From JAMXLO01 sp963850535 (GTDB taxonomy: Bacteria; Pseudomonadota; Alphaproteobacteria; Acetobacterales; Acetobacteraceae): DNA of 64,000 bases. Location of the stretch: assembly GCA_963850535.1 (NCBI GenBank), contig CAWKMC010000016.1:164954-228953 (forward strand). The letters are read 5' to 3'. The position numbers and the translations under genes are program-made. Shown piece after piece: positions 48,881 through 57,083 of the stretch. The number at the start of each line of letters is the position of its first letter. Within the stretch, counting starts at the first letter, position 1. The notes under the pieces are model-generated. The model ran no database searches. It saw nothing but the letters and a program-made list of their open reading frames with translations, and was not told where the DNA came from.

Positions 48881-49368
48881 CGATCTTCCCCCCAACTTTA
48901 AGGGCGAAATCTTTGCATGTTCCACGACGTTTCGCGCACCAATATATGCGAAAGCGAATTCAAAAGAATGCGAAACGATTATTGTGCTCACAGAAATTTC
49001 GGCACCAAATTGAACAAATTGCCGCCGCTGATGCGATCTCTCGATCCGTATCAGGAATAATATCTGCAGCGTTTGAGTTGGAACCACGGTTATCGAACAA
49101 TTCGCGCTCGCGGAGCGCCATCCGGCGTGCCCTGCCCCGAGCCGCTCAGGCTGCCCCTGACCAACTGATGCCAACCTACGAAAGCGGGATCATCCGTCGT
49201 GAGTCCTGGTTGCCGCGGTTTCCGTTCGCGCGACGATACGACCGCGATCGTGACGCCATTAGTCGCTTTGAGCAGTGGGCTGCACGAACGCGCGAGGCGC
49301 GTTGGCTTACTGGACAGGGCCGGGACCGCTACCTAGCCTTTCCCGATCCAGGGGAGGATCTTCAGAAC
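48881..49368. other. 488-base divergent region without a supported gene
   Basis: It separates the barrel gene from the sugar transporter. The plus frame of the ATPase stays open through this stretch (for example MPTYESGIIRRESWLPRF from about 49168), and its composition from 49168 on looks coding-like (many Arg/Asp/Trp). I do not recognise it. It may be a degraded gene or an artefact. AT-richer DNA near 48890-49080 probably carries both promoters. Confidence 0.4.
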
Positions 49369-50115
49369 TTGGCTGAACCGGTGCTGGAGTTGCGTGGCAT
49401 TTCGAAGAGCTTTGGCGCGATCCGCGCGTTGAACGACGTGGACCTATCGCTGGAGCCGGGCGAGGTGCTCGGGTTGATGGGTGACAACGGTGCCGGCAAG
49501 TCCACACTGGTGCGGATCATGGCCGGCAATTTCGCTCCTACGACCGGCGAGATGCGGCTGAACGGTACGCCCGTGCAGTTCCATCGGCCGCTCGATGCGC
49601 GGCGCAGCGGGATCGAGATCGTGTACCAAGATCTGGCCCTGTGCGACAATCTGACGGCGGCGGCGAATGTGTTCCTGGGGCGCGAGATGACGCGGCGCGT
49701 GGGACCGCTGCGGCTGCTGGACTATGGCGGCATGTACGCGCGAGCTGGCGCGCTGTTCGCGGAGCTGAAGTCCGAGACGCGCCCACGCGACCTGGTGCGG
49801 CGGATGTCGGGCGGTCAGCGGCAGGCGGTGGCGATCGCGCGCACGCGGCTGTCCGATCCACGGATCGTGCTGTTGGACGAACCGACGGCAGCGATATCGG
49901 TGCGACAGGTGGCCGAGGTGCTGGAATTGATCCGGCGGCTGCGCGATCAGGGCATTGCAGTGGTGCTGATCAGCCATCGCATGCCGGATGTGTTCTCGGT
50001 CGCCGATCGCGTACTGGTGCTGCGCCGCGGGCGCAAGGTGGCGGAGAAGCCGGTCGCCGAGTTGAATCCTGAAGAGGTCACCGGGCTGATCACCGGAGCG
50101 ATCGATGTCGCTTGA
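49369..50115 (+). CDS. Sugar ABC transporter ATP-binding protein (FrcA-like)
   Basis: 248 aa if started at TTG 49369, 11 bases after GGGGAGG; the frame is open much further upstream. Walker A GLMGDNGAGKSTL, Q-loop IVYQDLALCDNL, signature RRMSGGQRQAVAIAR, Walker B IVLLDEPTAAIS, H-loop VVLISHRM. A single nucleotide-binding domain with EPTAAISVRQ is typical of the FrcA (fructose/mannose/ribose) group rather than the two-domain RbsA type. Operon with permease (11-base overlap) and binding protein. Confidence 0.9.
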   Translation: MAEPVLELRGISKSFGAIRALNDVDLSLEPGEVLGLMGDNGAGKSTLVRIMAGNFAPTTGEMRLNGTPVQFHRPLDARRSGIEIVYQDLALCDNLTAAANVFLGREMTRRVGPLRLLDYGGMYARAGALFAELKSETRPRDLVRRMSGGQRQAVAIARTRLSDPRIVLLDEPTAAISVRQVAEVLELIRRLRDQGIAVVLISHRMPDVFSVADRVLVLRRGRKVAEKPVAELNPEEVTGLITGAIDVA

Positions 50116-51112
50116 AGCATCGCTGACGATGAGCGGCATCACCGAACAGCGCGAGCACTCGCTGGTACACCGTCTGCTGTCGGCACAGGCATTCTGGATC
50201 ACGCTGGCGCTGCTCGTCATGTCCGTGACGATGTCGCTGTTGCAGCCGCAGGCGTTCGCCAGCACCGAGAATTTTTACAACATCACGCGCAACTTTGCCT
50301 TCATCGGCATCATGGCGTTGGGCATGACCACGGTCATCATCACCGGCGGCATCGATCTTTCGGTGGGTTCGGTGATGGGCCTGGCAGCGATCGTCGCCGG
50401 CCTGGTGCTGCAGGATGCGGGTCCATGGTGGTTGGCGATGGGCGCGGGCCTTGTCACCGGCACTGTGGTCGGCGCGGTCAACGGTGCGCTGATCGCGTGG
50501 GTGGGTCTGCCGCCCTTTGTGGTGACGCTGGGCTCGCTGTCGATCGGTCGTTCGCTGGCCGTCGTCCTGTCGCAGAACAAGATGATCTACGACTTTGGCC
50601 CGGACTCCGACACGATCTTTGCCATCGGTGGCGGGCAGATTCTGGGCATCGCCAATCCGGTGTGGGTGCTGCTGCTGCTGACCGTGGTGTTCTCGGTCGT
50701 GCTGCATGTGACGCGCTGGGGGCGCTATCTTTACGCCATCGGCGGCAACGAGCAGGCGGCGGTGCTGACCGGCGTACCGGTCGTGCGGGCGAAGCTTGCG
50801 GCCTACACGGTGTCCGGTCTGACTGCCGCGCTCGCCGCCGTGCTGATCATTGGCTGGCAAGGCTCGGCAATCAATGCACTCGGCACCGGCTATGAGCTGC
50901 GCGTGATCGCCTCGACGGTGATCGGCGGGGCCAATCTGATGGGCGGCGAAGGTGGTGCCTATGGCGCATTCATCGGCGCGGCATTGATCGAGGTGATCCG
51001 CAACTCGCTGCTGATGGCTGGTGTGGATTCCAACTGGCAAGGCACATTCGTCGGCGTGTTCATCGTGCTCGCGGTGGTGCTGGAGAAGCTTCGCGGCCGA
51101 CGACGTCCGTAG
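50105..51112 (+). CDS. Sugar ABC transporter permease (FrcC/RbsC-like)
   Basis: 335 aa, about nine to ten hydrophobic helices. BPD_transp_2 signatures: GMTTVIITGGIDLSVGSVMG, AWVGLPPFVVTLGSLSIGRS, and GRYLYAIGGNEQAAVLTGV in the cytoplasmic loop. Inner-membrane channel of the FrcABC-type importer. The C-terminal VLEKLRGRRRP is a normal ending. Confidence 0.93.
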   Translation: MSLEASLTMSGITEQREHSLVHRLLSAQAFWITLALLVMSVTMSLLQPQAFASTENFYNITRNFAFIGIMALGMTTVIITGGIDLSVGSVMGLAAIVAGLVLQDAGPWWLAMGAGLVTGTVVGAVNGALIAWVGLPPFVVTLGSLSIGRSLAVVLSQNKMIYDFGPDSDTIFAIGGGQILGIANPVWVLLLLTVVFSVVLHVTRWGRYLYAIGGNEQAAVLTGVPVVRAKLAAYTVSGLTAALAAVLIIGWQGSAINALGTGYELRVIASTVIGGANLMGGEGGAYGAFIGAALIEVIRNSLLMAGVDSNWQGTFVGVFIVLAVVLEKLRGRRRP

Positions 51113-51125
51113 AGGAGGCAACGAC

Positions 51126-52128
51126 ATGAAAGCATTGTTGGCATTGCTGGCCGCGTTGGCCGTTGCGCAACCGGCCGCGGCGGCGGACAAGAAATACGTG
51201 TTCGCGCTGGTGCCGAAGAACACCAACAACCCGTTCTTCGATCAGGCGCGGGATGGCTGCAAGAAGGCCGAGAAAGAACTGAACGGCGCGATCGAGTGTC
51301 TTTATGTCGGTCCAGGCGAGCATGGCGGCGGCGAAGAGCAGGTGCAGGTGGTGAACGACCTGATCGCGCGGCATGTCGATGGTATCGCGGTATCGCCATC
51401 CAATGCGCCGGCGATGGGGCGCACTTTGGCGGAAGCCAATAAGGCCGGCATTCCGGTGCTGACCTGGGATTCCGATCTGCTCGATCGCGACAAGAAAGAG
51501 CGCATCGCGTATGTCGGGAACGCATAATTATGAGATCGGTGTGAACCTGGCGAAGCTGGTGATGGCGATCAAGCCGAAGGGTGGCTCGATCTGCATCCAG
51601 TCGGGCGGCGCCGCGGCGGCTAATCACAACGAGCGCATGCAGGGTATTCGCGACACGCTGTCGGGCAAGTCATCCAAACAATCTCCTGGCGAGCGATTGA
51701 CCGGACAGAATGGCTGGAAAGAAGTGGATGGCTGTCCGCTTTACACCAACGACGACTTCCCGGTCGCGGTGCAGCAGATGGAGGATATCCTGGGAAAATA
51801 TCCGCAGCTCGATGCGTTTGTGCCGACGGGTGGCTTTCCGCAGTTCCTGCCGCAGGCATATCGCAAGGTGGCGGAGAAGGTGAAGACGCGGATCGATGAT
51901 GGATCATTGGCACTGGTGGTGGCGGACACGCTGCCGGTGCAGATCGATCTGCTGAAGGCGGGGCTGTCGCGCGGCCAGGTCGGACAGCGGCCGTTCGAGA
52001 TGGGCTACAAGACGATGTACTTTTTGAAGGACATTAAGGACGGCAAGGGCAAGCCAGCCGATCCGACATACACGGGACTTGATGTGTGCACGCCGCAGAA
52101 TGTGGCGACGTGTGTCGGGGGCGGATGA
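51126..52128 (+). CDS. Sugar ABC transporter substrate-binding protein (frameshifted near 51520)
   Basis: About 333 aa. Signal peptide MKALLALLAALAVAQPAAA, then KKYVFALVPKNTNNPFFDQARDG, QVQVVNDLIARHVDGIAVSP of the periplasmic-binding-protein-1 family. An extra A in GTCGGGAACGCATAA near 51520 creates a stop; the next frame continues HNYEIGVNLAKLVMAI, PQLDAFVPTGGFPQFL and GYKTMYFLKD. One base corrected, the protein is complete. Periplasmic receptor for the FrcA/FrcC-like pair. Confidence 0.87.
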
Positions 52129-52149
52129 GGCAGCCGTATCTACACACGC

Positions 52150-52695
52150 TCAGAGGTCGTCGGCTCGTAGGGCACGAACGGCTGCATCGATCGCATCACG
52201 AGAATTGTCGAGGTGCGGTCGCGGGACGGCAGCGCTGAAGTTGGTCTGAGCGCTTCGCACCGATCGCCTCGGTGTCGGCGCAGTCGCTGCTGAATTGCTC
52301 TTGGCATGACTCGCGCCGGGTGCGCCTGACCGGGGTGCATTCGGAGACGCGGCAGCAAATTGTCGCGGCCCGCGCTGCGTGTTGTTTCCCGGCATCGGCG
52401 TACCGCGTCGCGTGCCTGCAAGCGCCTCCGCCGAGCGTGACTGAGGTGAGCTCGTGTCTGTTGAGTTTGAGGTGTCGTCCTGGTCCGGGGTGAACATGGC
52501 CTGGGCGATATGCTCGTAGGGATGGCCGGGTGGCGATGCGCCCTCGGGCACGAGAACAGCGGGGACTTGGTTGGGGCCGGCGAGCCGGGTGGTGCCGGCG
52601 ATCGAGGACGCGGCGCCCTCCGGCGCGAAGTGCGCGCGTAGGCTCACGGTATGGTGGCCGAAGGGTTTCGGATTATTGGGCGATGAGTTGTCCAT
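52150..52695 (-). CDS. Pro/Ala/Ser-rich hypothetical protein
   Basis: 181 aa. Begins MDNSSPNNPKPFGHHTVSLR followed by AHFAPEGAASSIAG; the middle is low-complexity and probably disordered; the end is a short helix (DAIDAAVRALRADDL). No signal peptide. It lies 31 bases downstream of the next hypothetical gene on the same strand. I have a weak memory of similar pairs in acetic-acid bacteria; function unknown. Confidence 0.55.
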   Translation of the reverse strand: MDNSSPNNPKPFGHHTVSLRAHFAPEGAASSIAGTTRLAGPNQVPAVLVPEGASPPGHPYEHIAQAMFTPDQDDTSNSTDTSSPQSRSAEALAGTRRGTPMPGNNTQRGPRQFAAASPNAPRSGAPGASHAKSNSAATAPTPRRSVRSAQTNFSAAVPRPHLDNSRDAIDAAVRALRADDL

Positions 52696-52726
52696 AAGTT
52701 GCTCTCGATCGGTCCGGGCGATCGTT

Positions 52727-53359
52727 TCAGGTGGGCGGACCGGTGCTGGCGAGTGGCAGGGCTTGTGCGGGGGGCGCCGGCCAGGCGGGCGCGATGAGCC
52801 AGCTCAGCGCGGGGCGCCAAAAGCGCATGTCGTGAAGCATGTCGATGATCAGTCTGGTCCAGCTGCCGCCGTGTTCGACAATGATCTGGCGCAGTTCCGG
52901 CCACAGCGGATGGTTCGGCGCAATGCCGAGATCGCGGCAGATGTCGGCAATGACGACGCCGATGGGCTGGCGCTTGATCAGATCGGCGATTTGTTCCGGC
53001 GTGGGCAGGCGAGTGGGAGGGGACTGGTCGGCCGGGCCCGACTCCTTCTCTGCCTGCGGAACGTTGGTTTCGGGTGAGCCGGCGCGTGATGCGCGGGGGG
53101 AGGTGGCGGGCCGGGGCTGGCGCTCTGCGTCGAGCCGGGCCGCGTTGCGGACGATCCTGGCTTCGAGTGCTTCCGCGCGCAGCAGACCGCGGGCGATGCG
53201 CGCGAGGATCGCCGCGATACCGTCGTCGCTGGGCTGGCCCGGGTTGCCGCGGAGCGCACCGGCGAATTGCCTGCCGTAGTCGATGAGGTTGCGGACGAGG
53301 TTGAGGAGGCGTGCGACGCGGCTGGGTGGAGGAGCGGCGGCGGTTGGCGCGTCCGACAT
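52727..53359 (-). CDS. Hypothetical protein with Pro-rich linker
   Basis: 210 aa. An N-terminal helical part (RVARLLNLVRNLIDYGRQFAGAL, IAAILARIARGLLRAEALEARI) is joined by a Pro/Ser linker to a C-terminal part with PTPEQIADLIKRQPIGVVIADICRDLGI, a possible helix-turn-helix, and WTRLIIDMLHDMRFW. Ends in Pro/Ala-rich tail. No signal peptide. Function unknown; the helix-turn-helix suggestion is only by pattern. Confidence 0.6.
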   Translation of the reverse strand: MSDAPTAAAPPPSRVARLLNLVRNLIDYGRQFAGALRGNPGQPSDDGIAAILARIARGLLRAEALEARIVRNAARLDAERQPRPATSPRASRAGSPETNVPQAEKESGPADQSPPTRLPTPEQIADLIKRQPIGVVIADICRDLGIAPNHPLWPELRQIIVEHGGSWTRLIIDMLHDMRFWRPALSWLIAPAWPAPPAQALPLASTGPPT

Positions 53360-53421
53360 GGACGAAACAAGACTACAGGACTGCGGTCCGCGTCAAGGAA
53401 AAGTTTCCTGGACGCCTAGTG

Positions 53422-53443
53422 CAGGTAGTGTGTCTCAGTTTGA
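53422..53443 (+). repeat. Left terminal inverted repeat of a mosaic element
   Basis: CAGGTAGTGTGTCTCAGTTTGA is the reverse complement of the repeat at 55275-55294 except for a 2-base GT insertion and one C/T change. It points inward toward the ParA/RtcB relics. Confidence 0.6.
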
Positions 53444-53544
53444 AGGAATACTTTCAGCGCCTGTTCAATCACAAGGGTGGAGTAAGCAAAACAACCACGG
53501 CGTTCAGTCTGGGTGGGCGCTTGGACAGCGGGCGGTCTCGCGCT
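53443..53544 (+). pseudogene. ParA family ATPase, N-terminal fragment
   Basis: The reading includes YFQRLFNHKGGVSKTTTAFSLG, the deviant Walker A (KGGVSKTT) of ParA/Soj-type partition ATPases. After about 25 residues it passes without a stop into an unrelated RtcB-like sequence. No downstream ParA motif is present. It indicates former plasmid or integrative-element DNA at this site. Confidence 0.6.
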
Positions 53545-53817
53545 TCCTTATATTCGACGATTCACGGGGCGGCCCGGGTGATGAGCAGGAGCGAAGCCAA
53601 GCGCACGTTCACCCGTCATCAGATGGAAGCACGGCTCAAAGATTGGGGGGTCATCCTGCTTGGCGGGGACATTGATGAATCACCAATGGCTTATCGTCGT
53701 CTCGATGACGTACTTCAGCACCACGAAGGCACGATCAAAATCGTGCATCGTCTTCACCCGTTTGGCGTGCTGAAGGCATCGTCAAATGATCGGAAGCGCG
53801 ATTCCCATCACGAATAG
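53545..53817 (+). pseudogene. RtcB family RNA ligase-like, C-terminal fragment
   Basis: LYSTIHGAARVMSRSEAKRTFT followed by GVILLGGDIDESPMAYRRLDD, VLQHHEGTIKIVH and a final LHPFGVLKA match the end of RtcB-type RNA-splicing ligases, which have IHGAGRxMSR, then a D-E-x-P/S-x-AYK segment and a C-terminal LxPxGVxKA. Only the last 85 residues or so are present. It is joined to the ParA fragment and so is a broken gene. Confidence 0.55.
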
Positions 53818-53878
53818 CAATCTTGCCGTCTTCCGCCACGAGCGGAGCCGGCTGGCCCCGCAGGTCGTCTCAGTCCAG

Positions 53879-54397
53879 CTAGTTTTTCAGATACCCGACA
53901 TAATAGATGCCGATGACATTCCCCGCTGCGTCTCTGATCGGGTCGTATCCGGTGACGTATGGCTTCCCGAGAATCATCGCGTCGCCATAGTACGCCTCGC
54001 CCTTCTGGATGATCGGGAACACCGGACCGTTGGGGTCCAGTACGGTGCCGATCGCACGCGAACCGTCGTCCTTTTTCACGTTCGTGGCGACGCGCACATA
54101 TTCGTTGGCAGATTTCACGAACAGGGTCGCCGTTCCACTGTGTTCCTTTACAACCGCATCGACCTCATCGAAGTGGTTGTTCATCTTGATTGTGCCGAAA
54201 TACAACGCAGCCACATCCTTACCGGCAACGGCGTCACTGCCGTTGATCTTGGGTGCGCCCAACTGTGCCGTCTTGGCCTTCAAAGCCTCCATGGAGGCTT
54301 TGACCTTATCGGTCTGCCCGAGAGCCGGCGCCACAACGAGAGCCGTACCAATTCCAATGACGAGCATCCTGCGATCGATGAGCGTGGTGCCATTCAT
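53879..54397 (-). CDS. Exported single Cache-domain protein
   Basis: 172 aa from ATG at 54397. Signal-like start LIDRRMLVIGIGTALVVAPALG; then a Cache_3-Cache_2 type sensor domain (ATLFVKSANEYVRVATNVKK, GSRAIGTVLDPNGPVFPII, KPYVTGYDPIRDAAGNVIGI, YYVGYLKN). No transmembrane anchor or output domain follows, so it is a free periplasmic ligand-binding protein. A perfect FNR box lies 58 bases upstream. The transposase relic lies directly upstream on the same strand, and its frame even reads through into this gene. Confidence 0.75.
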   Translation of the reverse strand: MNGTTLIDRRMLVIGIGTALVVAPALGQTDKVKASMEALKAKTAQLGAPKINGSDAVAGKDVAALYFGTIKMNNHFDEVDAVVKEHSGTATLFVKSANEYVRVATNVKKDDGSRAIGTVLDPNGPVFPIIQKGEAYYGDAMILGKPYVTGYDPIRDAAGNVIGIYYVGYLKN

Positions 54398-54454
54398 CTG
54401 ACGATCCTCCTTCTTACGGCGCCTGACACCGTAAGTCGCACCGGTTGGGGCGCA

Positions 54455-54468
54455 TTGATCTGGATCAA
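54455..54468. promoter_or_regulatory. Perfect FNR/ANR-type box upstream of the Cache-domain gene
   Basis: TTGATCTGGATCAA, identical to the box before cstA (9096-9109). Its centre is about 64 bases from the Cache gene start codon (54397), which allows a class II activator position. It lies at the very end of the transposase relic. Confidence 0.6.
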
Positions 54469-54469
54469 T

Positions 54470-55035
54470 CGTTGCAGATGGCGTCTGCGGCTTGGCGTGA
54501 TGTGCTTCCCGCTCCTCGACCATCCGCACCAGATCAACCACGTCCCACAGCTTCTGGGTCACACCCGCCTGCATCGCTGGCGTCATACGGATCGTGGAGT
54601 GGACTTTGCAGAAGTTGTAATGCATGAAGTGGAGAGCAACCGCATGTGCATGGTTCTCAGCCTTCTTGCTGAACCCATCGGTTAGGCGCGTGAACCGCCG
54701 TATATGCATCCGCATCGTGCGGTTCTGACGCTCCACGTACGATGTGCTGATGTGATCCGGGTCTGGAGCGCCAATCCGCCGCTTCTTCTCTGCGCCGATG
54801 CATTGCGCGGGGCTATAGCGGCCTGCCGGTTGCGGTGCCGGCCCGTATTCCTTGATAAGCTGGGCGGTGGTCGATTTGGCGACCGGAAGGCTTCCCAGAC
54901 GGCCCTAAGGTAGGTGTTGTGTCCATCGCTAGTTAGCTGCACGCGATTGGTTAACCGGCTAGCTACGTCGCGCATGAAGATGCGGGCCGCCTCCGCGTCA
55001 CGGCTGCCAAGCGCGCGACTTCGCACCAGCCTCTC
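54470..55035 (-). pseudogene. IS1-family transposase, truncated and frameshifted
   Basis: Two frames joined near 54880 give LGSRDAEAARIFMRDVASRLTNRVQLTSDGH..., then AQLIKEYGPAPQPAGRYSPAQCIG, DPDHISTSYVERQNRTMRMH and FTRLTDGFSKKAENHAHAVALHFMHYNF. This is the C-terminal two thirds of the DDE transposase, with the second Asp (TSDGH) and Glu (YVERQN). The first catalytic Asp and the N-terminal DNA-binding domain are missing, so it is dead. Confidence 0.75.
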
Positions 55036-55049
55036 CTGCCTTCCTCCGT

Positions 55050-55170
55050 GCTGCGAACTCGGGGCGAATCGGGAACTGATTTGTCCTCGGCCCGCTCCCC
55101 TGTCGCCACGTCAACAATGTGCTTGGCAAGCTGGTTCGGATCGCGCGGGCGCTTTAGGATTCTTCGGCAT
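55050..55170 (-). pseudogene. Fragment of a KRPRDPNQLAK-type small protein gene
   Basis: From ATG at 55170, with one frame slip, the reading is MPKNP then KRPRDPNQLAKHIVDVATGE. This start is typical of a widespread small protein found near mobile elements. It runs into the transposase relic after about 35 residues, so it is truncated. The slip and truncation argue against expression. Confidence 0.5.
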
Positions 55171-55274
55171 ATCAGATCTTCCCATACTCTCACAGGCTGT
55201 CGAACAGGGCCGTGCGGCTGCGGAGTAAGCACAAAGGTTCAGTTTGGCGGGCGCTCGGCTACTTGGGAAAAAAG

Positions 55275-55294
55275 TCAAGCTGAGACACTACCTG
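55275..55294 (-). repeat. Right terminal inverted repeat of the mosaic element
   Basis: TCAAGCTGAGACACTACCTG; its reverse complement CAGGTAGTGTCTCAGCTTGA matches the left repeat at 53422-53443 with a 2-base gap and one change. Confidence 0.6.
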
Positions 55295-55389
55295 GGTGCA
55301 GGTTGTCTTATGTCTGGGCAATCCCTGTCCGCGTGCGCCATTGACGAGTGAGGGATCGGGGGCCCATTCCGGCAGCGAAGCCCAGCCTA

Positions 55390-55713
55390 TTACTTGGGGA
55401 ATTGGTTCACGTCCATCGCCTTCTGAGCGAGACGTATGCCTTCGATGAATTCCGCAGTCGGCTGTAGACGATGGATACGCACATCCTCAAGACGGTTGAT
55501 CGCCTGGACCGAAGCGCTGATCGCGGTGAGCGCTTTGGCGTCGGGTGCGTCGAGTATAATGATCACTACACCTTCCGGCGTCTGCCACATATGCTGCATT
55601 TTGCCTCCCACGGTCTCAATCAGTGCGGAAGCAGGGCCGGAACGATCAACGGGGTCCTTAATAAAAGCAGCGAGTGACTCGCGCGTCAGTCTGCCGATCA
55701 GTGCAAATTGCAT
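55390..55713 (-). CDS. GYD-domain-like small protein
   Basis: 107 aa from MQFALIGRLTRESL at 55713. The pattern IETVGGKMQHMWQTPEGVVIIILDAPDAKALTAIS is that of GYD/dimeric ferredoxin-like proteins (VExLGGKxxxxYxxxGxYDxxVxxEAPD). No signal peptide. It follows the cysteine hydrolase gene by 24 bases, probably in one operon. Function unknown. Confidence 0.65.
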   Translation of the reverse strand: MQFALIGRLTRESLAAFIKDPVDRSGPASALIETVGGKMQHMWQTPEGVVIIILDAPDAKALTAISASVQAINRLEDVRIHRLQPTAEFIEGIRLAQKAMDVNQFPK

Positions 55714-55737
55714 CGCTTTCCCTCCCAATTAAGGTCA

Positions 55738-56365
55738 TCAACGAGTTATACGGCGAGCCATCTCCGCCACCGGCATGACGTGAGCCGTGGAATCAGCCAA
55801 AACGACCAGCGTTGCGTGATGGACTTGCTCATTAGGCATCGGTCCATATCCGCGATCAGGATAATCGTACGTTGCCGTGGCGTCCGATAGGAACACGACG
55901 CGATAATTGTGGAACATGGCGTCACGAGCGGTGGCATGACAGCAGTTCTCTGTGGTTGTTCCCGAGATGATGACCGTATCGACGCCCCATCCTCTTAATA
56001 TGATGTCCAGATCAGTGCCAAAGAAGCCGCTGTAGCGATGCTTCTTGATGACATGTTCTCCAGCAGCGGGGGCCACTTCTGGGTATATCTCGACGCCCCA
56101 AGTGCCATCGACCGTTGCGCTACGATTGGCAATCGGCTGATGCATGGCGAACAGTCCCATGTCGGAGCCGTCTCTACGATGGACATGCGTGGTATAGATC
56201 ACCTTGATTCCAGCGCTGACGGCAGATCTGCAACGCCTCAACCAGCCTCGGGACCATCGCGCGAGCCGCTGGAGTTTCCAACCCACCACCCGGCGCAACA
56301 AAATCGTTCTGCATATCCACAACGATCATCGCCGTCTTGGCGGGATCGATTCTCTCGACCTCCAT
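55738..56365 (-). CDS. Isochorismatase-like cysteine hydrolase (frameshifted near 56225)
   Basis: About 209 aa. The first frame starts MEVERIDPAKTAMIVVDMQN with Asp17 (VVDMQNDF). A one-base slip near 56225 moves to the frame with SAVSAGIKVIYTTHVH, catalytic Lys in VIKKHRYSGFFGTDLD and nucleophile Cys in TTTENCCHATARDA. The triad Asp-Lys-Cys is complete. The layout is nearest to ureidoacrylate/biuret/N-carbamoyl amidohydrolases. Product release of ammonia or carbamate is likely; substrate unknown. Confidence 0.8.
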
Positions 56366-56504
56366 CTATGCCCTCCCCGGATGGCGCTCAGCCGAATTTT
56401 GATTGGTTGCACTGGACGCTAAGCGGGGCGGGCGCATCAAGTCAATGACATTTCAATTCATACTCACGCGCTTTCTGTTTGGCATGGTCTAGATTCTTCA
56501 CACG

Positions 56505-56960
56505 TTAACGGGCGCAGCGATCATAGATCGTGCGGGCGGTGAAATCGGGCGCGGGCCTATCCACCCAAACCATTTCGGGAGAAGTCGCTTCTACAGTGCG
56601 CTTGAGGGTCTTGTTCTGCCAATCCGCACGAGTTGAACCGTCTACTTTTACGGTGATCTCTTTGCCATGGACTTGATACGTCCCGAAATAGGCGATCGCA
56701 GTGGTGACGACACCGCCTGTCGGCTGCAAGTTTGCACCGGAGCTAAGATCAGGACGCATCTGAAGATTTGAAAAGTGCCCGTCTGGGCTGAGCAGGAGTT
56801 GGCCGATAGGGTTCGGCCCATATGGCTCGGTTTTCTCGCCACCCTTCTCGATAACCAGCGAGCGCATTTTCCAGCACCCTTCGAGGTCTTTGGGTGTTTG
56901 AGCTACGGCGGCGTTCGCGATTACCAATCCGGCTGTCGCAGAGAGTAGGGCATACTTCAT
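56505..56960 (-). CDS. Exported lipocalin-like domain protein
   Basis: 151 aa with signal peptide MKYALLSATAGLVIANAAVAQ. The mature part follows the lipocalin-like family layout: GCWKMRSLVIEKGGEKTEPYG, GQLLLSPDGHFSNLQMRP, AYFGTYQVHGKEITVKVDGS, with a Cys near each end (GCW, YDRCAR) likely to form a disulfide. Periplasmic small-molecule binder, ligand unknown. The 139 bases to the hydrolase gene contain its promoter. Confidence 0.75.
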   Translation of the reverse strand: MKYALLSATAGLVIANAAVAQTPKDLEGCWKMRSLVIEKGGEKTEPYGPNPIGQLLLSPDGHFSNLQMRPDLSSGANLQPTGGVVTTAIAYFGTYQVHGKEITVKVDGSTRADWQNKTLKRTVEATSPEMVWVDRPAPDFTARTIYDRCAR

Positions 56961-57083
56961 GATGACCTCCTGTTCCGACAGGCGATCAACCGCTCTTGGC
57001 GCGACGAGGTTCTTTCATCACGGCAACTTTTATGCAGGTCTCAGCCCACACGAGACACTGCAGATCCAGCTATGAGCCGTTCC

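Larger units (their letters stand above)
53422..55294. mobile_element. Mosaic IS1-type element or composite remnant with a Cache-domain passenger
   Basis: About 1.9 kb bounded by near-perfect inverted repeats. Inside, left to right: a ParA N-terminal fragment fused to an RtcB C-terminal fragment (plus strand), a complete Cache-domain gene (minus), a truncated IS1-family transposase (minus) and a second small gene fragment (minus). The transposase has lost its N-terminal part and cannot be active. Target-site duplications could not be recognised. Confidence 0.55.

Noticed and set aside
50090..51229. Long minus-strand frame (379 codons) opposite the sugar permease
   Set aside because: Same reason: antisense of a membrane-protein gene with His/Arg/Gln bias.
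53879..54736. A fused transposase-Cache protein (286 codons, one frame)
   Set aside because: The frame is continuous by chance; the Cache part has its own start and signal peptide, and the FNR box lies between the parts.
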